A stretch of DNA of 31,452 nucleotides from JANNGC01 sp043757045 (GCA_043757045.1 JAYVQC010000078.1:1-31452); one strand, 5' to 3'; counted from the stretch's first letter, positions 8,295-16,262 are shown. Made by a program: numbers and translations. The notes: generated from the letters alone by a model not told the origin.

Positions 8295-8610
8295 GATGGG
8301 TCAGACGTTCGGGCGTTGGGTCAATTCGTTCACGCCGCCACTGTCGCGGGCGTGGCCGATGAAGTCTATTCTGGAATCAATCCGCGTGCTGCGACCGGGT
8401 CAGGCCACGGGTGCGATTAGAAGTGGCGGGCACGCCCTCCGGTGCGCGCCGAAGGTTTTCCACCGCCCCACGCGGTCTGGGCGCAATGGCCTCTGGTTCC
8501 ATTCAGGCGGGCGGGACGCCCGCGCTCCTGACCGCCACTTCGAATCACACCCCCAGGCCATCGCCGCGCTCCTGTGAATTTTCGCTTCGCGCCGCGCGGC
8601 GGGGTTCGCC
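8295..8610. other. Repeat-containing gap between the radical SAM gene and nadC
   Basis: This 316-base divergent gap has no credible gene. Its centre (8411-8550) is an inverted-repeat element, listed separately. The remaining 116 bases next to the radical SAM gene and 60 bases next to nadC must hold both promoters, but no clear -35/-10 pair could be chosen. Confidence 0.5.
8411..8550. repeat. Inverted-repeat element with internal GGA triloop hairpin
   Basis: The ends 8411-8431 (GTGCGATTAGAAGTGGCGGG plus one base) and 8530-8550 are inverted copies with about 3 mismatches in 21. Inside, GCGGGCG (8507-8513) pairs perfectly with CGCCCGC (8517-8523) across a GGA loop. The element resembles the one at 9521-9604, which also has GGA triloops. 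It has no coding capacity. It looks like a small non-autonomous or REP-like element. Confidence 0.75.
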
Positions 8611-9474
8611 ATGCTGCGCGGGATGGATTTGCTCCCGCAGGAATTGATCACGCGCCACGTCCGCGCCGCGCTGGCGGAGGATGTCGGCAGCGGCGATGTC
8701 ACCACGCTGGCCACGGTGCCGGAGGACGCCACGGCACGCGCCGCGATGATGGCGCGCGAGGAACTTGTGGTGTGCGGGCTAGCCTTCGCCGAGGCGGCGT
8801 TCAAGGAAGTTTCTCCTGAACTTCGGGTGCAATGTTTCACGCAAGATGGTTGTCGTCTCACGAGCCAGGAGAAGCTGTTGGAAGTGAGCGGCCCGGCGCG
8901 CGCGCTGCTCACGGGCGAGCGGGTGGCTTTGAATTTCGTCCAGCGTCTGTCCGGCGTCGCAACGGCGGCGGCGCGATTTGCGGAAGCGGTGCGGGGGACG
9001 AACGCAGTGATTCTCGACACGCGCAAGACCACGCCGGGTTGGCGTGAACTGGAAAAGTACGCGGTGTGCTGCGGCGGCGCGCGCAATCATCGCGTCGGCC
9101 TCTGGGACATGGTGCTCATCAAGGACAATCATCTGGCCGCGTTGCGCGACGCCACGCCGAACGCCATTGCCGCCGCCGTGCGCCGCGCGCGAGAAAAATA
9201 TCCCGCGCTCAAAGTGGAAGTGGAGGCGGACACGCTCGCGCAAGTCGCGCAGGCGGCGGACGCGGGCGCGGACATCATCCTGCTCGACAACATGACGCTG
9301 GAACAATTGCGGGAGTCCGTGCGCGTCGTGGGCGGGCGCGCGCAGACGGAGGCGAGCGGCGGCGTGAATTTGCAGACGGTGCGCGGCATCGCCGAGACGG
9401 GCGTGGATTTTATTTCCGTGGGCGCGATGACGCACTCGGCGCGCGCGGTGGACATCGGGCTGGATTTCTTTTGA
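8611..9474 (+). CDS. nadC: Nicotinate-nucleotide diphosphorylase (quinolinate phosphoribosyltransferase)
   Basis: 287 residues, normal length. It converts quinolinate and PRPP to nicotinate mononucleotide, CO2 and diphosphate in de novo NAD synthesis. Family landmarks are the N-terminal AALAEDVGSGDVTT, GERVALNFVQRLSGVAT, ILDTRKTTPGWRELEKYAV (with Arg and Lys of the active site), GGARNHRVGLWDMVLIKDNH, VEVEADTL, ADIILLDNM, EASGGVNLQTV and ISVGAMTHSA. A second ATG at 8623 (MDLLPQEL) is an equally plausible start; neither has a Shine-Dalgarno. nadA and nadB are not in the window. birA follows on the same strand after a 157-base repeat-containing gap, so the two cofactor genes may not share a transcript. 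Confidence 0.96.
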   Translation: MLRGMDLLPQELITRHVRAALAEDVGSGDVTTLATVPEDATARAAMMAREELVVCGLAFAEAAFKEVSPELRVQCFTQDGCRLTSQEKLLEVSGPARALLTGERVALNFVQRLSGVATAAARFAEAVRGTNAVILDTRKTTPGWRELEKYAVCCGGARNHRVGLWDMVLIKDNHLAALRDATPNAIAAAVRRAREKYPALKVEVEADTLAQVAQAADAGADIILLDNMTLEQLRESVRVVGGRAQTEASGGVNLQTVRGIAETGVDFISVGAMTHSARAVDIGLDFF

Positions 9475-9497
9475 TGAAGGCGAAGCAGACTAGTGGA

Positions 9498-9604
9498 ATT
9501 TGTCGCGTTGCGACCAAATCCGTAGTGGGGCAGCCGTCTCGGCTGGTGGACTTCAGCCGGGACGGCCAAAGGACTAAGGCAGGCGGGACGCCTGCCCCAC
9601 TACG
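9498..9604. repeat. Palindromic repeat element between nadC and birA
   Basis: The terminal arms CGTAGTGGGGCAG (9521-9533) and CTGCCCCACTACG (9592-9604) are perfect inverted 13-mers. Inside are AGCCG-TCT-CGGCT (9532-9544), GCCG-GGA-CGGC (9556-9566) and GGCAGGCG-GGA-CGCCTGCC (9578-9596). Just upstream, another near-perfect hairpin with a GTT loop lies at 9498-9519. The whole element can fold into a multi-hairpin structure. No ORF of interest is in it. Confidence 0.85.
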
Positions 9605-9631
9605 CGGCGGGTTGGTGGAACATTTTATCTG

Positions 9632-10594
9632 ATGACGGTGGATGCGAAAATTCTTCGTGGCCTGCGCGCGGGACTCAGTTCCGCGGCGCTGGCCGCGCAC
9701 GCGGGCGTCACGGCGGAAAAACTGACGGAGCGCCTCAGCGAGTTGCGCGCGCTGGGCTACGAGATTGAAACAACCCCGCACCTGGGCTGGCGACTGCTCG
9801 GCTCGCCGGACGTGTTGCACGCGGATGATTTGCTCGCGCGTCTGCCCGAGCCACGCGTCGTGGGCCGCGACATCCAGGTGTTTCAACAAACCAGTTCCAC
9901 GAATGACGTGGCGGAGAAACTGGCGCGCGACGGCGTGGCGGAAGGCGTCGTGATCTTCGCCGAGACGCAGACGAAGGGACGCGGTCGGCTCGGACGCAAG
10001 TGGCTTTCGCCAGCGGGGCAGGGGCTGTGGTTTTCCGTGCTGTTGCGACCCGCATTATCTCCAGCGTTCATCACGCAATTGACAGTCGCAGCGGCCACGG
10101 CGGTGGCGCGCGCCATCCGGCTGGAGACTGGACTCGCGCCGCAGATCAAATGGCCGAACGACATTCTGCTCCGGGGGAAAAAAGTCGTGGGCATCCTCAC
10201 GGAACTCAGCGCGGAGGTGGATCGCGTGCGCTACGTCATCATCGGCATCGGCGTGGATGTGAACGTGACGGACTTTCCAGAGGAACTGAGCGCGGTGGCG
10301 ACTTCGCTGGCGGCGGAGGCGGGGAGGAAATTTGTGCGTGCAGAAATTGCGGCCGCGATTTTGCGCGAGCTGGACGCGGATTACGCGCGGGTGGTGCGCG
10401 GTGAATTCGCCGCGCTCGCCGAGGAATGGGAGCGGCAGTGCATCACGCTCGGGCGGCGCGTGGTCATCCACATCGGCGACCGCACGCTGACGGGCCGCGC
10501 GGAGTCGCTCGACAGTGATGGCGCGCTGTTGCTGCGCGGCGACTACGGGCATCTGGAGCGGATCATCGGCGGGGATGTGACGTTGGAGAAGTGA
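9632..10594 (+). CDS. birA: Biotin-[acetyl-CoA carboxylase] ligase with N-terminal helix-turn-helix
   Basis: 320 residues, the length of the bifunctional BirA type. Residues 1-60 form a winged-helix region (LSSAALAAHAGVTAEKLTERLSELRALGYEI), suggesting that it may also repress biotin genes. The catalytic domain shows QQTSSTNDVA, the biotin/AMP-binding loop GRGRLGRKW (116-124), QIKWPNDILL with the catalytic-site lysine K173, and K183 in RGKKVVGIL. The C-terminal SH3-like part is present (RRVVIHIGDRTLTGRAESLDSDGALLL). It activates biotin to biotinyl-AMP and attaches it to carboxyl carrier protein. No biotin operon lies in the window, so a regulatory role is inferred from the domain only. Confidence 0.95.
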   Translation: MTVDAKILRGLRAGLSSAALAAHAGVTAEKLTERLSELRALGYEIETTPHLGWRLLGSPDVLHADDLLARLPEPRVVGRDIQVFQQTSSTNDVAEKLARDGVAEGVVIFAETQTKGRGRLGRKWLSPAGQGLWFSVLLRPALSPAFITQLTVAAATAVARAIRLETGLAPQIKWPNDILLRGKKVVGILTELSAEVDRVRYVIIGIGVDVNVTDFPEELSAVATSLAAEAGRKFVRAEIAAAILRELDADYARVVRGEFAALAEEWERQCITLGRRVVIHIGDRTLTGRAESLDSDGALLLRGDYGHLERIIGGDVTLEK

Positions 10595-10645
10595 CGCGGC
10601 AAATTCGTTCTGGCATTCGGCCCCGCGCTTCACAGGATGCGCCGC

Positions 10646-11392
10646 ATGGCACACTTCCCAGAATTGAAAGATCGCGCGGTCATCATCACCGGCGGGGCGA
10701 ATGGCATCGGCGCGGCCACGGTGCGCGCGTTTCACGCGCAGGGCGCGCGGGTGTTTTTTTGTGACAAGGACGCGGCGCGCGGCACGGCGCTGGCGCAGGA
10801 ACTCGGCGCGGCGGTTTCCTTTCAACCCGTTGAACTGAGCAGCGAGGACGCCATCGTGGAGTGGATCGCCGCCATCAAGCGCGAGGTGAAATCCATCCAT
10901 GCGCTGATCAATAACGCGGCGTGGGACCCGCGCATTCCGTTCCTCGAAACCACGGCGCAGCAGTGGGACGATTTGTTCGCCGTGAATGTGCGCGCCTACT
11001 TTCTCATGGCCCGCGAGTGCGCGCCGACCATGCCGCGCGGCAGTGCCATCGTGAATCTTTCCTCGGTCACGATTTACAACACGCCCACGCAGATGGTGGC
11101 CTACGTGGCGACGAAGGGCGGGGTGATCGGTTTCACGCGCTGCCTCGCGCGCGAACTGGGGCCGCTGCGCATCCGCGTGAACTGCGTTTCGCCGGGTTGG
11201 GTTTTCACCGAGCGGCAGGTGCGCGATTATCTGACCGAGGAGAACAAGCGGCTGGTGCAGGAGCGCCAGTGCATTCCTGATTTCATTCAGCCGGAGGAAA
11301 TGGCGGATGTGATTTTGTTTCTCGCCAGCGATCTGAGCGCGTGTGTCACGGGGCAGGAAATTCTGGCGGACCGCGGCTGGGCGCATTCGTGA
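10646..11392 (+). CDS. Short-chain dehydrogenase/reductase
   Basis: 248 residues from the ATG at 10646; an ATG at 10637 would add three residues. It is a classical SDR with the Rossmann nucleotide-binding motif TGGANGIG (15-22), NNAA (89-92), the catalytic Ser about 140, and YVATK with Tyr153 and Lys157. The C-terminal part has the usual RVNCVSPGWVFTE and ITG-like VTGQEILADRGW blocks. It is NAD(P)-dependent and oxidoreductive; the acidic Asp40 after the second strand (FFCD) suggests NAD preference (inference). The substrate cannot be told from sequence. It follows birA by about 50 bases on the same strand and may be co-transcribed. Confidence 0.9.
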   Translation: MAHFPELKDRAVIITGGANGIGAATVRAFHAQGARVFFCDKDAARGTALAQELGAAVSFQPVELSSEDAIVEWIAAIKREVKSIHALINNAAWDPRIPFLETTAQQWDDLFAVNVRAYFLMARECAPTMPRGSAIVNLSSVTIYNTPTQMVAYVATKGGVIGFTRCLARELGPLRIRVNCVSPGWVFTERQVRDYLTEENKRLVQERQCIPDFIQPEEMADVILFLASDLSACVTGQEILADRGWAHS

Positions 11393-11427
11393 GGCTTAGA
11401 GCCTGTCTGAAAAACAAACATGGGTAG

Positions 11428-11574
11428 CACAGGCCACTGGCCTGTGCCGCCGGGCTACCAGCCCGGCGGAAGGGTGAGGGCGACGCAAATCATATTGGCC
11501 TGACTTGAACCAAGGAGGCTCACTCTCATTCCGCTGGGCAGGTTGCCCAGCGGAACGGGCTGGTAGCCCGTTCC
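11428..11574. repeat. Four perfect triloop hairpins in two inverted pairs
   Basis: Four perfect palindromes, each with a 3-base loop. H1 is CACAGGCC-ACT-GGCCTGTG (11428-11446). H2 is CCGCCGGGCT-ACC-AGCCCGGCGG (11447-11469). H3 is CCGCTGGGCA-GGT-TGCCCAGCGG (11531-11553). H4 is GGAACGGGCT-GGT-AGCCCGTTCC (11552-11574). H1 and H2 are adjacent, as are H3 and H4, and the pairs are 61 bases apart. The loops ACC and GGT are complementary and the cores of H2 and H4 are inverted copies, so the element is an inverted repeat of hairpins. It lies directly upstream of the FG-GAP lipoprotein gene. Confidence 0.92.
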
Positions 11575-11630
11575 ACCAAGCGAAGATTTCAAACTTCTCC
11601 CGCGCCCGCGCGCTGCGTAGCGTGTTGGTC

Positions 11631-13334
11631 ATGCCGCGTTGGAAAATTCTTGGCTGGTTCATGCTCGCGAGCGCGCTGCTCGCGGGCGGGTGCGGACGTT
11701 CGTCGTCGGAGCAAGCCCCCGCGTCGTCCTCTGCGCGCGAGTGGTTCACAAACATCACCGCGTCCTCGGGACTGGCCTTCACGCACGCCGCCGGCACGAA
11801 TTATTTCATGGCCGACCAGGTCGGTTCCGGCGTGGCGCTCTTCGACTTCGACAACGACGGACGGCTGGATGTCTATTTCGTGCAGCACGGCGGGGCCGGT
11901 TCCGACGCGCGCAACCAACTGTTTCATCAGGAGGAAAACGGCGCGTTCAAAAACGTGAGCGCGGACTCGGGTCTCGACGTGAGCGGGCGCGGCATGGGTG
12001 CCATTGCCGGCGACGTGAACAACGACGGACGCGCCGACGTGGTGGTGACGGAGTACGGCGCGACGCGGCTGTTTCAAAATTTGGGCGGCGGAAAATTTCG
12101 TGAGGTCACGCGCGCCGCCGGGCTGGACAATCCGCGCTGGGCCGGGCCGGCGAGCTTCCTGGATTACGACCGCGACGGCTGGCTCGATCTCGTGGTCGGC
12201 AATTACGTGGATTACGATCCCACGCAGGTCTGCCATGACGTGCAGGGGGAGCAGGATTTTTGTGCGCCCCAGGCGTTCGGGGCCACGGCCACCCGGCTTT
12301 GGCGGAACACCACCGCGCAGGTGGGCGGCGAACCGCGCTTCGCAGATCGCAGCGAGGCGAGCGGCCTCTTTCGCGCTCCGGGTGCGGCGCTGGGGCTGGT
12401 CTGCGCGGATTTCGATGGCGACGGCTGGCCGGATATTTTTTGTGCGGACGACGGACGGCCCAATCGCCTCTTTATCAACCGGCACAATGGCACCTTCACC
12501 GACGAGGCGGCGCAGCGCGGGCTGGCTTTCAACGCGATGGGCGCGACGGCAGCAAACATGGGCACCGCCTTCGCCGACGTGGACGGCGATGGCCTGGGCG
12601 ATGTGTTCGTGACGCACCTCACGGATGAATATCATTCGCTCTACCGGCAAGGCCCGCGCGGTGTCTTCCTCGATCAGATTGGCGCGGCGGGCTTGCAGCA
12701 GCAAGCGTGGCGCGGCACGGGCTTCGGCACGGTGCTGGCGGATTTCAACAGCGACGGCGCTCCCGACCTCGTCTCGGCGAACGGGCTGGTGCGGCGGCTC
12801 TTGAAAAATCAGACGCCCATCGCGGCGGGCGTGCATCCCTGGTGGGCGCGCTACGCGCAGCGGTCGCAACTCTTCGTCAATCTGGGCGGCGGAAAATTCC
12901 GCGACCTCTCGCCCGCGCAGTCCGCGCTCTGCGGCGAGGCCCAGGTCGCGCGCAGCCTGGCCCTCGGCGATCTCGACAACGACGGCGCGCAGGACTTGAT
13001 CCTCTGCGGCCTCGGCGGTCCGGCGCGCGTGCTGCGGAACGTCGCGCCGGACCGCGGCCACTGGCTCAAGCTGCGCCTGCTCCTGCCGCAGCACGGAAAC
13101 CGTGAGGCCATCGGCGCGGAGGCGGTCGTTCACGCGGGCGGCAAAAAACATTGGGCCGTGCTCCAGCCCGCGACCAGCTACCTCGCCAGCCACGATCCCG
13201 CGCTGCACTTCGGACTGGGGGCGGCGGCGACGGTGGAGGCGATAGAAATTCTCTGGCCGGACGGGGCGAAAGAAACTTTTCCCGGCCGCGCGGCGGACCA
13301 GCAAATCACACTCCGAAAAGGCGGTGGCAAATGA
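11631..13334 (+). CDS. FG-GAP/VCBS-repeat lipoprotein with ASPIC/UnbV C-terminal domain
   Basis: 567 residues from the ATG at 11631; an earlier in-frame ATG at 11505 runs through the hairpin repeat and would bury the signal. A lipoprotein signal peptide ends at Cys21 (LASALLAGGC). About seven calcium-binding-like VCBS/FG-GAP repeats follow, each with a DxDxDGxxD core: DFDNDGRLDVYF, DVNNDGRADVVV, DYDRDGWLDLVV, DFDGDGWPDIFC, DVDGDGLGDVFV, DFNSDGAPDLVS and DLDNDGAQDLIL. These predict a beta-propeller. The last 75 residues (AIGAEAVVHAGGKKHW, HFGLGAAATVEAIEILWPDG) match ASPIC/UnbV, the CRTAC1-type arrangement. It is likely anchored outside the cytoplasmic membrane; its role is unknown, perhaps glycan or protein binding. 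Its stop overlaps the start of the TPR gene (ATGA), so translation is probably coupled. Confidence 0.9.
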   Translation: MPRWKILGWFMLASALLAGGCGRSSSEQAPASSSAREWFTNITASSGLAFTHAAGTNYFMADQVGSGVALFDFDNDGRLDVYFVQHGGAGSDARNQLFHQEENGAFKNVSADSGLDVSGRGMGAIAGDVNNDGRADVVVTEYGATRLFQNLGGGKFREVTRAAGLDNPRWAGPASFLDYDRDGWLDLVVGNYVDYDPTQVCHDVQGEQDFCAPQAFGATATRLWRNTTAQVGGEPRFADRSEASGLFRAPGAALGLVCADFDGDGWPDIFCADDGRPNRLFINRHNGTFTDEAAQRGLAFNAMGATAANMGTAFADVDGDGLGDVFVTHLTDEYHSLYRQGPRGVFLDQIGAAGLQQQAWRGTGFGTVLADFNSDGAPDLVSANGLVRRLLKNQTPIAAGVHPWWARYAQRSQLFVNLGGGKFRDLSPAQSALCGEAQVARSLALGDLDNDGAQDLILCGLGGPARVLRNVAPDRGHWLKLRLLLPQHGNREAIGAEAVVHAGGKKHWAVLQPATSYLASHDPALHFGLGAAATVEAIEILWPDGAKETFPGRAADQQITLRKGGGK

Positions 13335-14671
13335 AGCGCGGCCCGAAGAAAAAAAACGGCGTGGCAAAATCAGGCCGGCGATTTCCCTTCCGCGCGCTGC
13401 TGGGAATCTTGGTCGTTGGAATTTGTTTGGGTTTTGGGTTTTGGATTTTGAAATTTCGTTCGCACCCCGCGCCGCCTGTGGTCGCGCTCGCGCTGGTGGA
13501 TCCCGCGCTGCGTTCGCTCATCGAAACGTCGCGCCTGGCCGTGCTGCGCGCGCCGGCGTCCGGCCCGGCCTGGGGGCGGCTGGGCGAGACGTTGCAGGCT
13601 GCCGAGTTTTTTCCCGAGGCCCGCCTGTGTTATTCCAACGCCGCCGCGCGCGATGTGCGGAATTTCCGCTGGCCGTACCTGGGCGGCATCCTGGAGCAGG
13701 TGGGCGATCCGGCGCTGGCCGTGCGGCTGCTCACGCGCGCCACGGAACTCGCCGCCGGTGGCCCCGAGTCGCCGCGTTTTCAACTCGCGCGCACGCTGGT
13801 CGAGCAGGGGCAGTTCGATCAGGCCGAACCCCATTTGCAATTCTTGCTCGCCCGCAACCCCGGCCACGCCGCCGCCCGGGTGGAACTGGCCCGTGTGCAT
13901 CTCGCGCGCGGCGCGTTCAAGGAGGCCACGCTCGCGCTCCAGCCCGCTTTCACCAATCAATACACCGTGCGCTCCAGCCTGTTGCTCGCCGCGCAAATCG
14001 CCCAGCGCAACGGCCAGCCCGACATCGCCGCGCAGCTTGCGCGCAACGCCGCCGGGATGCCCCGGGCCTTCGACTGGCCGGACCCGGTGCTGCGCGACGT
14101 GCAGTCCTTGCGTACCGACCGCGCCCGTCTGGCCGAGCAGGCCAACCGCCTCCTGCAGCAGCAAAAATTTCGCGAGGCCGAGGCCGTGGTGCGGAAAATG
14201 TTGGACGCCATCCCGGAGGATCCCGAGGGCTTGCTGCTGTTGGGCCGGTTGAATTATCTCGAACGCCGTTGCCCGGAAGCCGAGGCGGCCTATCGCCGAT
14301 TGTTGCGGGCGCAGCCCGATTCCCTCAACGCCCTCGTGCAGCTTGGTCTCGCGCTGATGTGCCAGCAGCAATGGACCAACGCCGCCGCCGTGCTCGAACG
14401 CGCGCTCGTTCTCAAGCCGGATTTCGCCCAGGCCCACGCGAATCTCGGGCTGGCTCGCTCGCAATCCGGTGACACGGCGAGAGCCATCCGCGCCTTCCGC
14501 GACGCGCTGCGCCACAGTCCGGGCGACCTCACTGCGCATCTGAACCTCGCGGAAGAACTCGCCAACGCGGGCCGGCTGGAGGAGGCCGAAGAGCACGTCG
14601 CGCACGCCGCCGCCCTGAACCCGAAAGACCCGCGCGTCATCCAGGCGCGCACCCAACTGGGCGTGAAGTGA
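13331..14671 (+). CDS. Membrane-anchored tetratricopeptide repeat protein
   Basis: 446 residues from the ATG at 13331, which overlaps the upstream stop as ATGA; this overlap decides the start. A basic N-terminus (MKRGPKKKNG) is followed by one membrane helix (residues about 22-41), so the rest is probably periplasmic. About nine to ten TPR-like helical pairs follow, for example PAWGRLGETLQAAEFFPEA, LARTLVEQGQFDQAEPHLQ, LLGRLNYLERRCPEAEAAY, ALVQLGLALMCQQQWTNAA, AHANLGLARSQSGDTARA and HLNLAEELANAGRLEEAEE. TPR arrays bind partner proteins. Co-translation with the FG-GAP lipoprotein suggests the two form one extracytoplasmic complex (inference). DNA of the membrane segment (13417-13460) is T/G-rich and resembles the intergenic repeat at 5196-5254. 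Confidence 0.88.
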   Translation: MKRGPKKKNGVAKSGRRFPFRALLGILVVGICLGFGFWILKFRSHPAPPVVALALVDPALRSLIETSRLAVLRAPASGPAWGRLGETLQAAEFFPEARLCYSNAAARDVRNFRWPYLGGILEQVGDPALAVRLLTRATELAAGGPESPRFQLARTLVEQGQFDQAEPHLQFLLARNPGHAAARVELARVHLARGAFKEATLALQPAFTNQYTVRSSLLLAAQIAQRNGQPDIAAQLARNAAGMPRAFDWPDPVLRDVQSLRTDRARLAEQANRLLQQQKFREAEAVVRKMLDAIPEDPEGLLLLGRLNYLERRCPEAEAAYRRLLRAQPDSLNALVQLGLALMCQQQWTNAAAVLERALVLKPDFAQAHANLGLARSQSGDTARAIRAFRDALRHSPGDLTAHLNLAEELANAGRLEEAEEHVAHAAALNPKDPRVIQARTQLGVK

Positions 14672-14782
14672 AGCCCCGGCGTCCGTCGCAAGCCGGGTCC
14701 AGATGACTCCGCGCTTTGCAATCATTCCACCCGCGCTTACAACTCCGCCACCTTGCGACGCGCCCGGCGCGTCCGCACTTTT

Positions 14783-15343
14783 ATGAACAACGACGTGACC
14801 CGCATTCTCGATGCCGCCCGCCGTGGTGACGCCGCCGCGACGCAGGAACTGCTGCCTCTGGTTTATGACGAGTTGCGCCGCATCGCCGCGCACAAGATGG
14901 CGCACGAGGCGGCCGGCCACACGCTCCAGCCCACGGCGCTGGTGCATGAGGTCTGGCTGCGGTTCGCCGGTCCGAACCAGCAGGAGTGGCAGAATCGCGC
15001 GCACTTTTTCGGCGCGGCGGCGGAGGCGATGCGGCGCATCCTCGTCGAGCACGCGCGCAAGAAGCAGGCGCTCAAACGCGGCGCGGGCGCCGAGCATCAG
15101 GAGTTGGACGAGTCGGCGCTGGTCATGACCGCGCCGCCGGATGAACTGCTCGCCGTTCACGAGGCGCTCGACACTTTCGCGCAACAAGACCCGACGGCGG
15201 CGGAACTGGTGAAGCTCCGGTACTTCGTGGGCATGACCATGGACGAGGCGGCGGCGGCGCTAAATCTGCCGACGCGCACGGCGGAACGGACCTGGGCCTA
15301 TGCGCGCGCATGGTTGCACCGTGAGATTCGCCGCGAAGGCTGA
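14783..15343 (+). CDS. ECF-type RNA polymerase sigma factor
   Basis: 186 residues from the ATG at 14783 (MNNDVTRILDAARRGD), the usual start for the group. Region 2 is recognisable in LLPLVYDELRRIAAHKMAHE and the following HTLQPTALVHEVWLRF. Region 4 is LVKLRYFVGMTMDEAAAALNLPTRTAERTWAYARAWL, a helix-turn-helix for -35 recognition. This build matches the Sigma70_ECF-like class common in Planctomycetes and Verrucomicrobia. Those genes often lie near a Ser/Thr kinase or anti-sigma factor; none is seen here. It follows the FG-GAP/TPR pair after 111 bases on the same strand, so it may control that pair or belong to a separate unit. No signal or membrane segment. Confidence 0.9.
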   Translation: MNNDVTRILDAARRGDAAATQELLPLVYDELRRIAAHKMAHEAAGHTLQPTALVHEVWLRFAGPNQQEWQNRAHFFGAAAEAMRRILVEHARKKQALKRGAGAEHQELDESALVMTAPPDELLAVHEALDTFAQQDPTAAELVKLRYFVGMTMDEAAAALNLPTRTAERTWAYARAWLHREIRREG

Positions 15344-15410
15344 GTTCAGCCCGCCCGCGTTCCGGCTTTCCCATTTACAGCCCGCCGCACCTCGCTAGTA
15401 TTCGCGCGCC

Positions 15411-15749
15411 ATGAAAAAGATCGAAGCCATCATCAAACCGTTCAAGCTCGACGAAGTGAAAGAAGCCCTCGCCGCCGCCGGCGTGGAAGGCATGACCGTG
15501 AGCGAGGTGAAAGGCTTCGGGCGTCAGAAAGGTCACACGGAAATTTATCGTGGCAACGAATACACCGTGGATTTTCTTCCCAAGATCAAACTGGAAATCG
15601 TGGTCGCGGACAGCGTGGTGCAGGGCGCGGTGGACGCGATTGTGAAGGCCGCGAAGACTGGGAAGATCGGCGACGGAAAAGTATTCGTCTCCTCCGTTGA
15701 AGACGTGCTGCGCATTCGCACCGAGGAACGCGGCGAGCGCGCGGTTTAG
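15411..15749 (+). CDS. glnB: Nitrogen regulatory protein P-II
   Basis: 112 residues, full length. PII proteins are trimeric sensors of ATP/ADP and 2-oxoglutarate that control glutamine synthetase regulation, ammonium transport and related targets. The N-terminus MKKIEAIIKPFKLDEVKEAL is the family signature. The T-loop RGNEYTVDFLPKIKLE carries Tyr51, the residue uridylylated in enteric bacteria. The C-terminus has the GKIGDGKVFV nucleotide-binding block. No amtB, glnA or glnD is adjacent, so GlnB versus GlnK cannot be settled by context; the symbol is given for the family. It is flanked by the sigma factor and, after a 513-base gap, dnaA. Confidence 0.95.
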   Translation: MKKIEAIIKPFKLDEVKEALAAAGVEGMTVSEVKGFGRQKGHTEIYRGNEYTVDFLPKIKLEIVVADSVVQGAVDAIVKAAKTGKIGDGKVFVSSVEDVLRIRTEERGERAV

Positions 15750-16262
15750 CCGGATTTTTTCCCCGGCACATTTCTCTCTTCGCGCAGTGAGGCAGGGAAT
15801 TTCTTTCAACTCCTCATCGCACGGAATTTATTCGCCGCTCCGTGACAAGTTCTTCACCAACAGGTCTTCGCTGACGTCGTTTTTCTTTTCGCGCCAGACG
15901 GCAGAATTACCCTCTTATTTCTACGAAAAATGGCCTGTGAATAACCTGCGGATAAAAGCCAATAAATTTCTGTGGTCACTCCCCGGAAGATTCGCCTAGA
16001 ACCCTCTCACGCAAACTCGAAGTCGTGGTGAACCAAGCAATCGCAAAATTATCGGCGGCAGTCCTGTCTCTACGACAGGGGATTCGCCCTTGTTTAGCAG
16101 GCTTTTTCTTACTTCCACTGCGCGTTGAGCCGGAAAACATTGGCGTCTCCCGGTGTGGCGTTTCGTTTCCTCCGAATTTTGGCCTGAATTCACCGCGTCC
16201 CATCCGCCGGAAAAACCGGCGTGCGGCGGCGGTGAATAATTCCGATAAATCCTCCTTTTCTC
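15750..16262. other. Non-coding region upstream of dnaA (regulatory or origin-like)
   Basis: 513 bases without a credible gene, clearly more AT-rich than the flanking genes. It contains DnaA-box-like sites (listed separately) and two perfect small hairpins: CCTGTC-TCTAC-GACAGG (16063-16079) and CGCCGG-AAAAA-CCGGCG (16205-16221). Several short A/T runs occur at 15878-15965. The combination is what is expected of a dnaA promoter under autoregulation, and possibly of a replication origin. A full box cluster plus an AT-rich unwinding element is not obvious, so the origin call is tentative. Confidence 0.5.
15936..15955 (-). promoter_or_regulatory. Two adjacent DnaA boxes
   Basis: 15936-15944 is TGTGAATAA, the exact reverse complement of the DnaA box TTATTCACA. 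15947-15955 is TGCGGATAA, one mismatch from TGTGGATAA. The two sites are 11 bp apart start to start and in the same orientation. A third site with 8 of 9 matches, GGTGAATAA, lies at 16231-16239, close to the dnaA start codon. Likely role: autoregulation of dnaA, or part of an origin. Confidence 0.6.

Noticed and set aside
13370..15187. 605-codon minus-strand frame across the TPR and sigma genes
   Set aside because: Shadow of two well-supported plus-strand genes; composition is non-protein-like.
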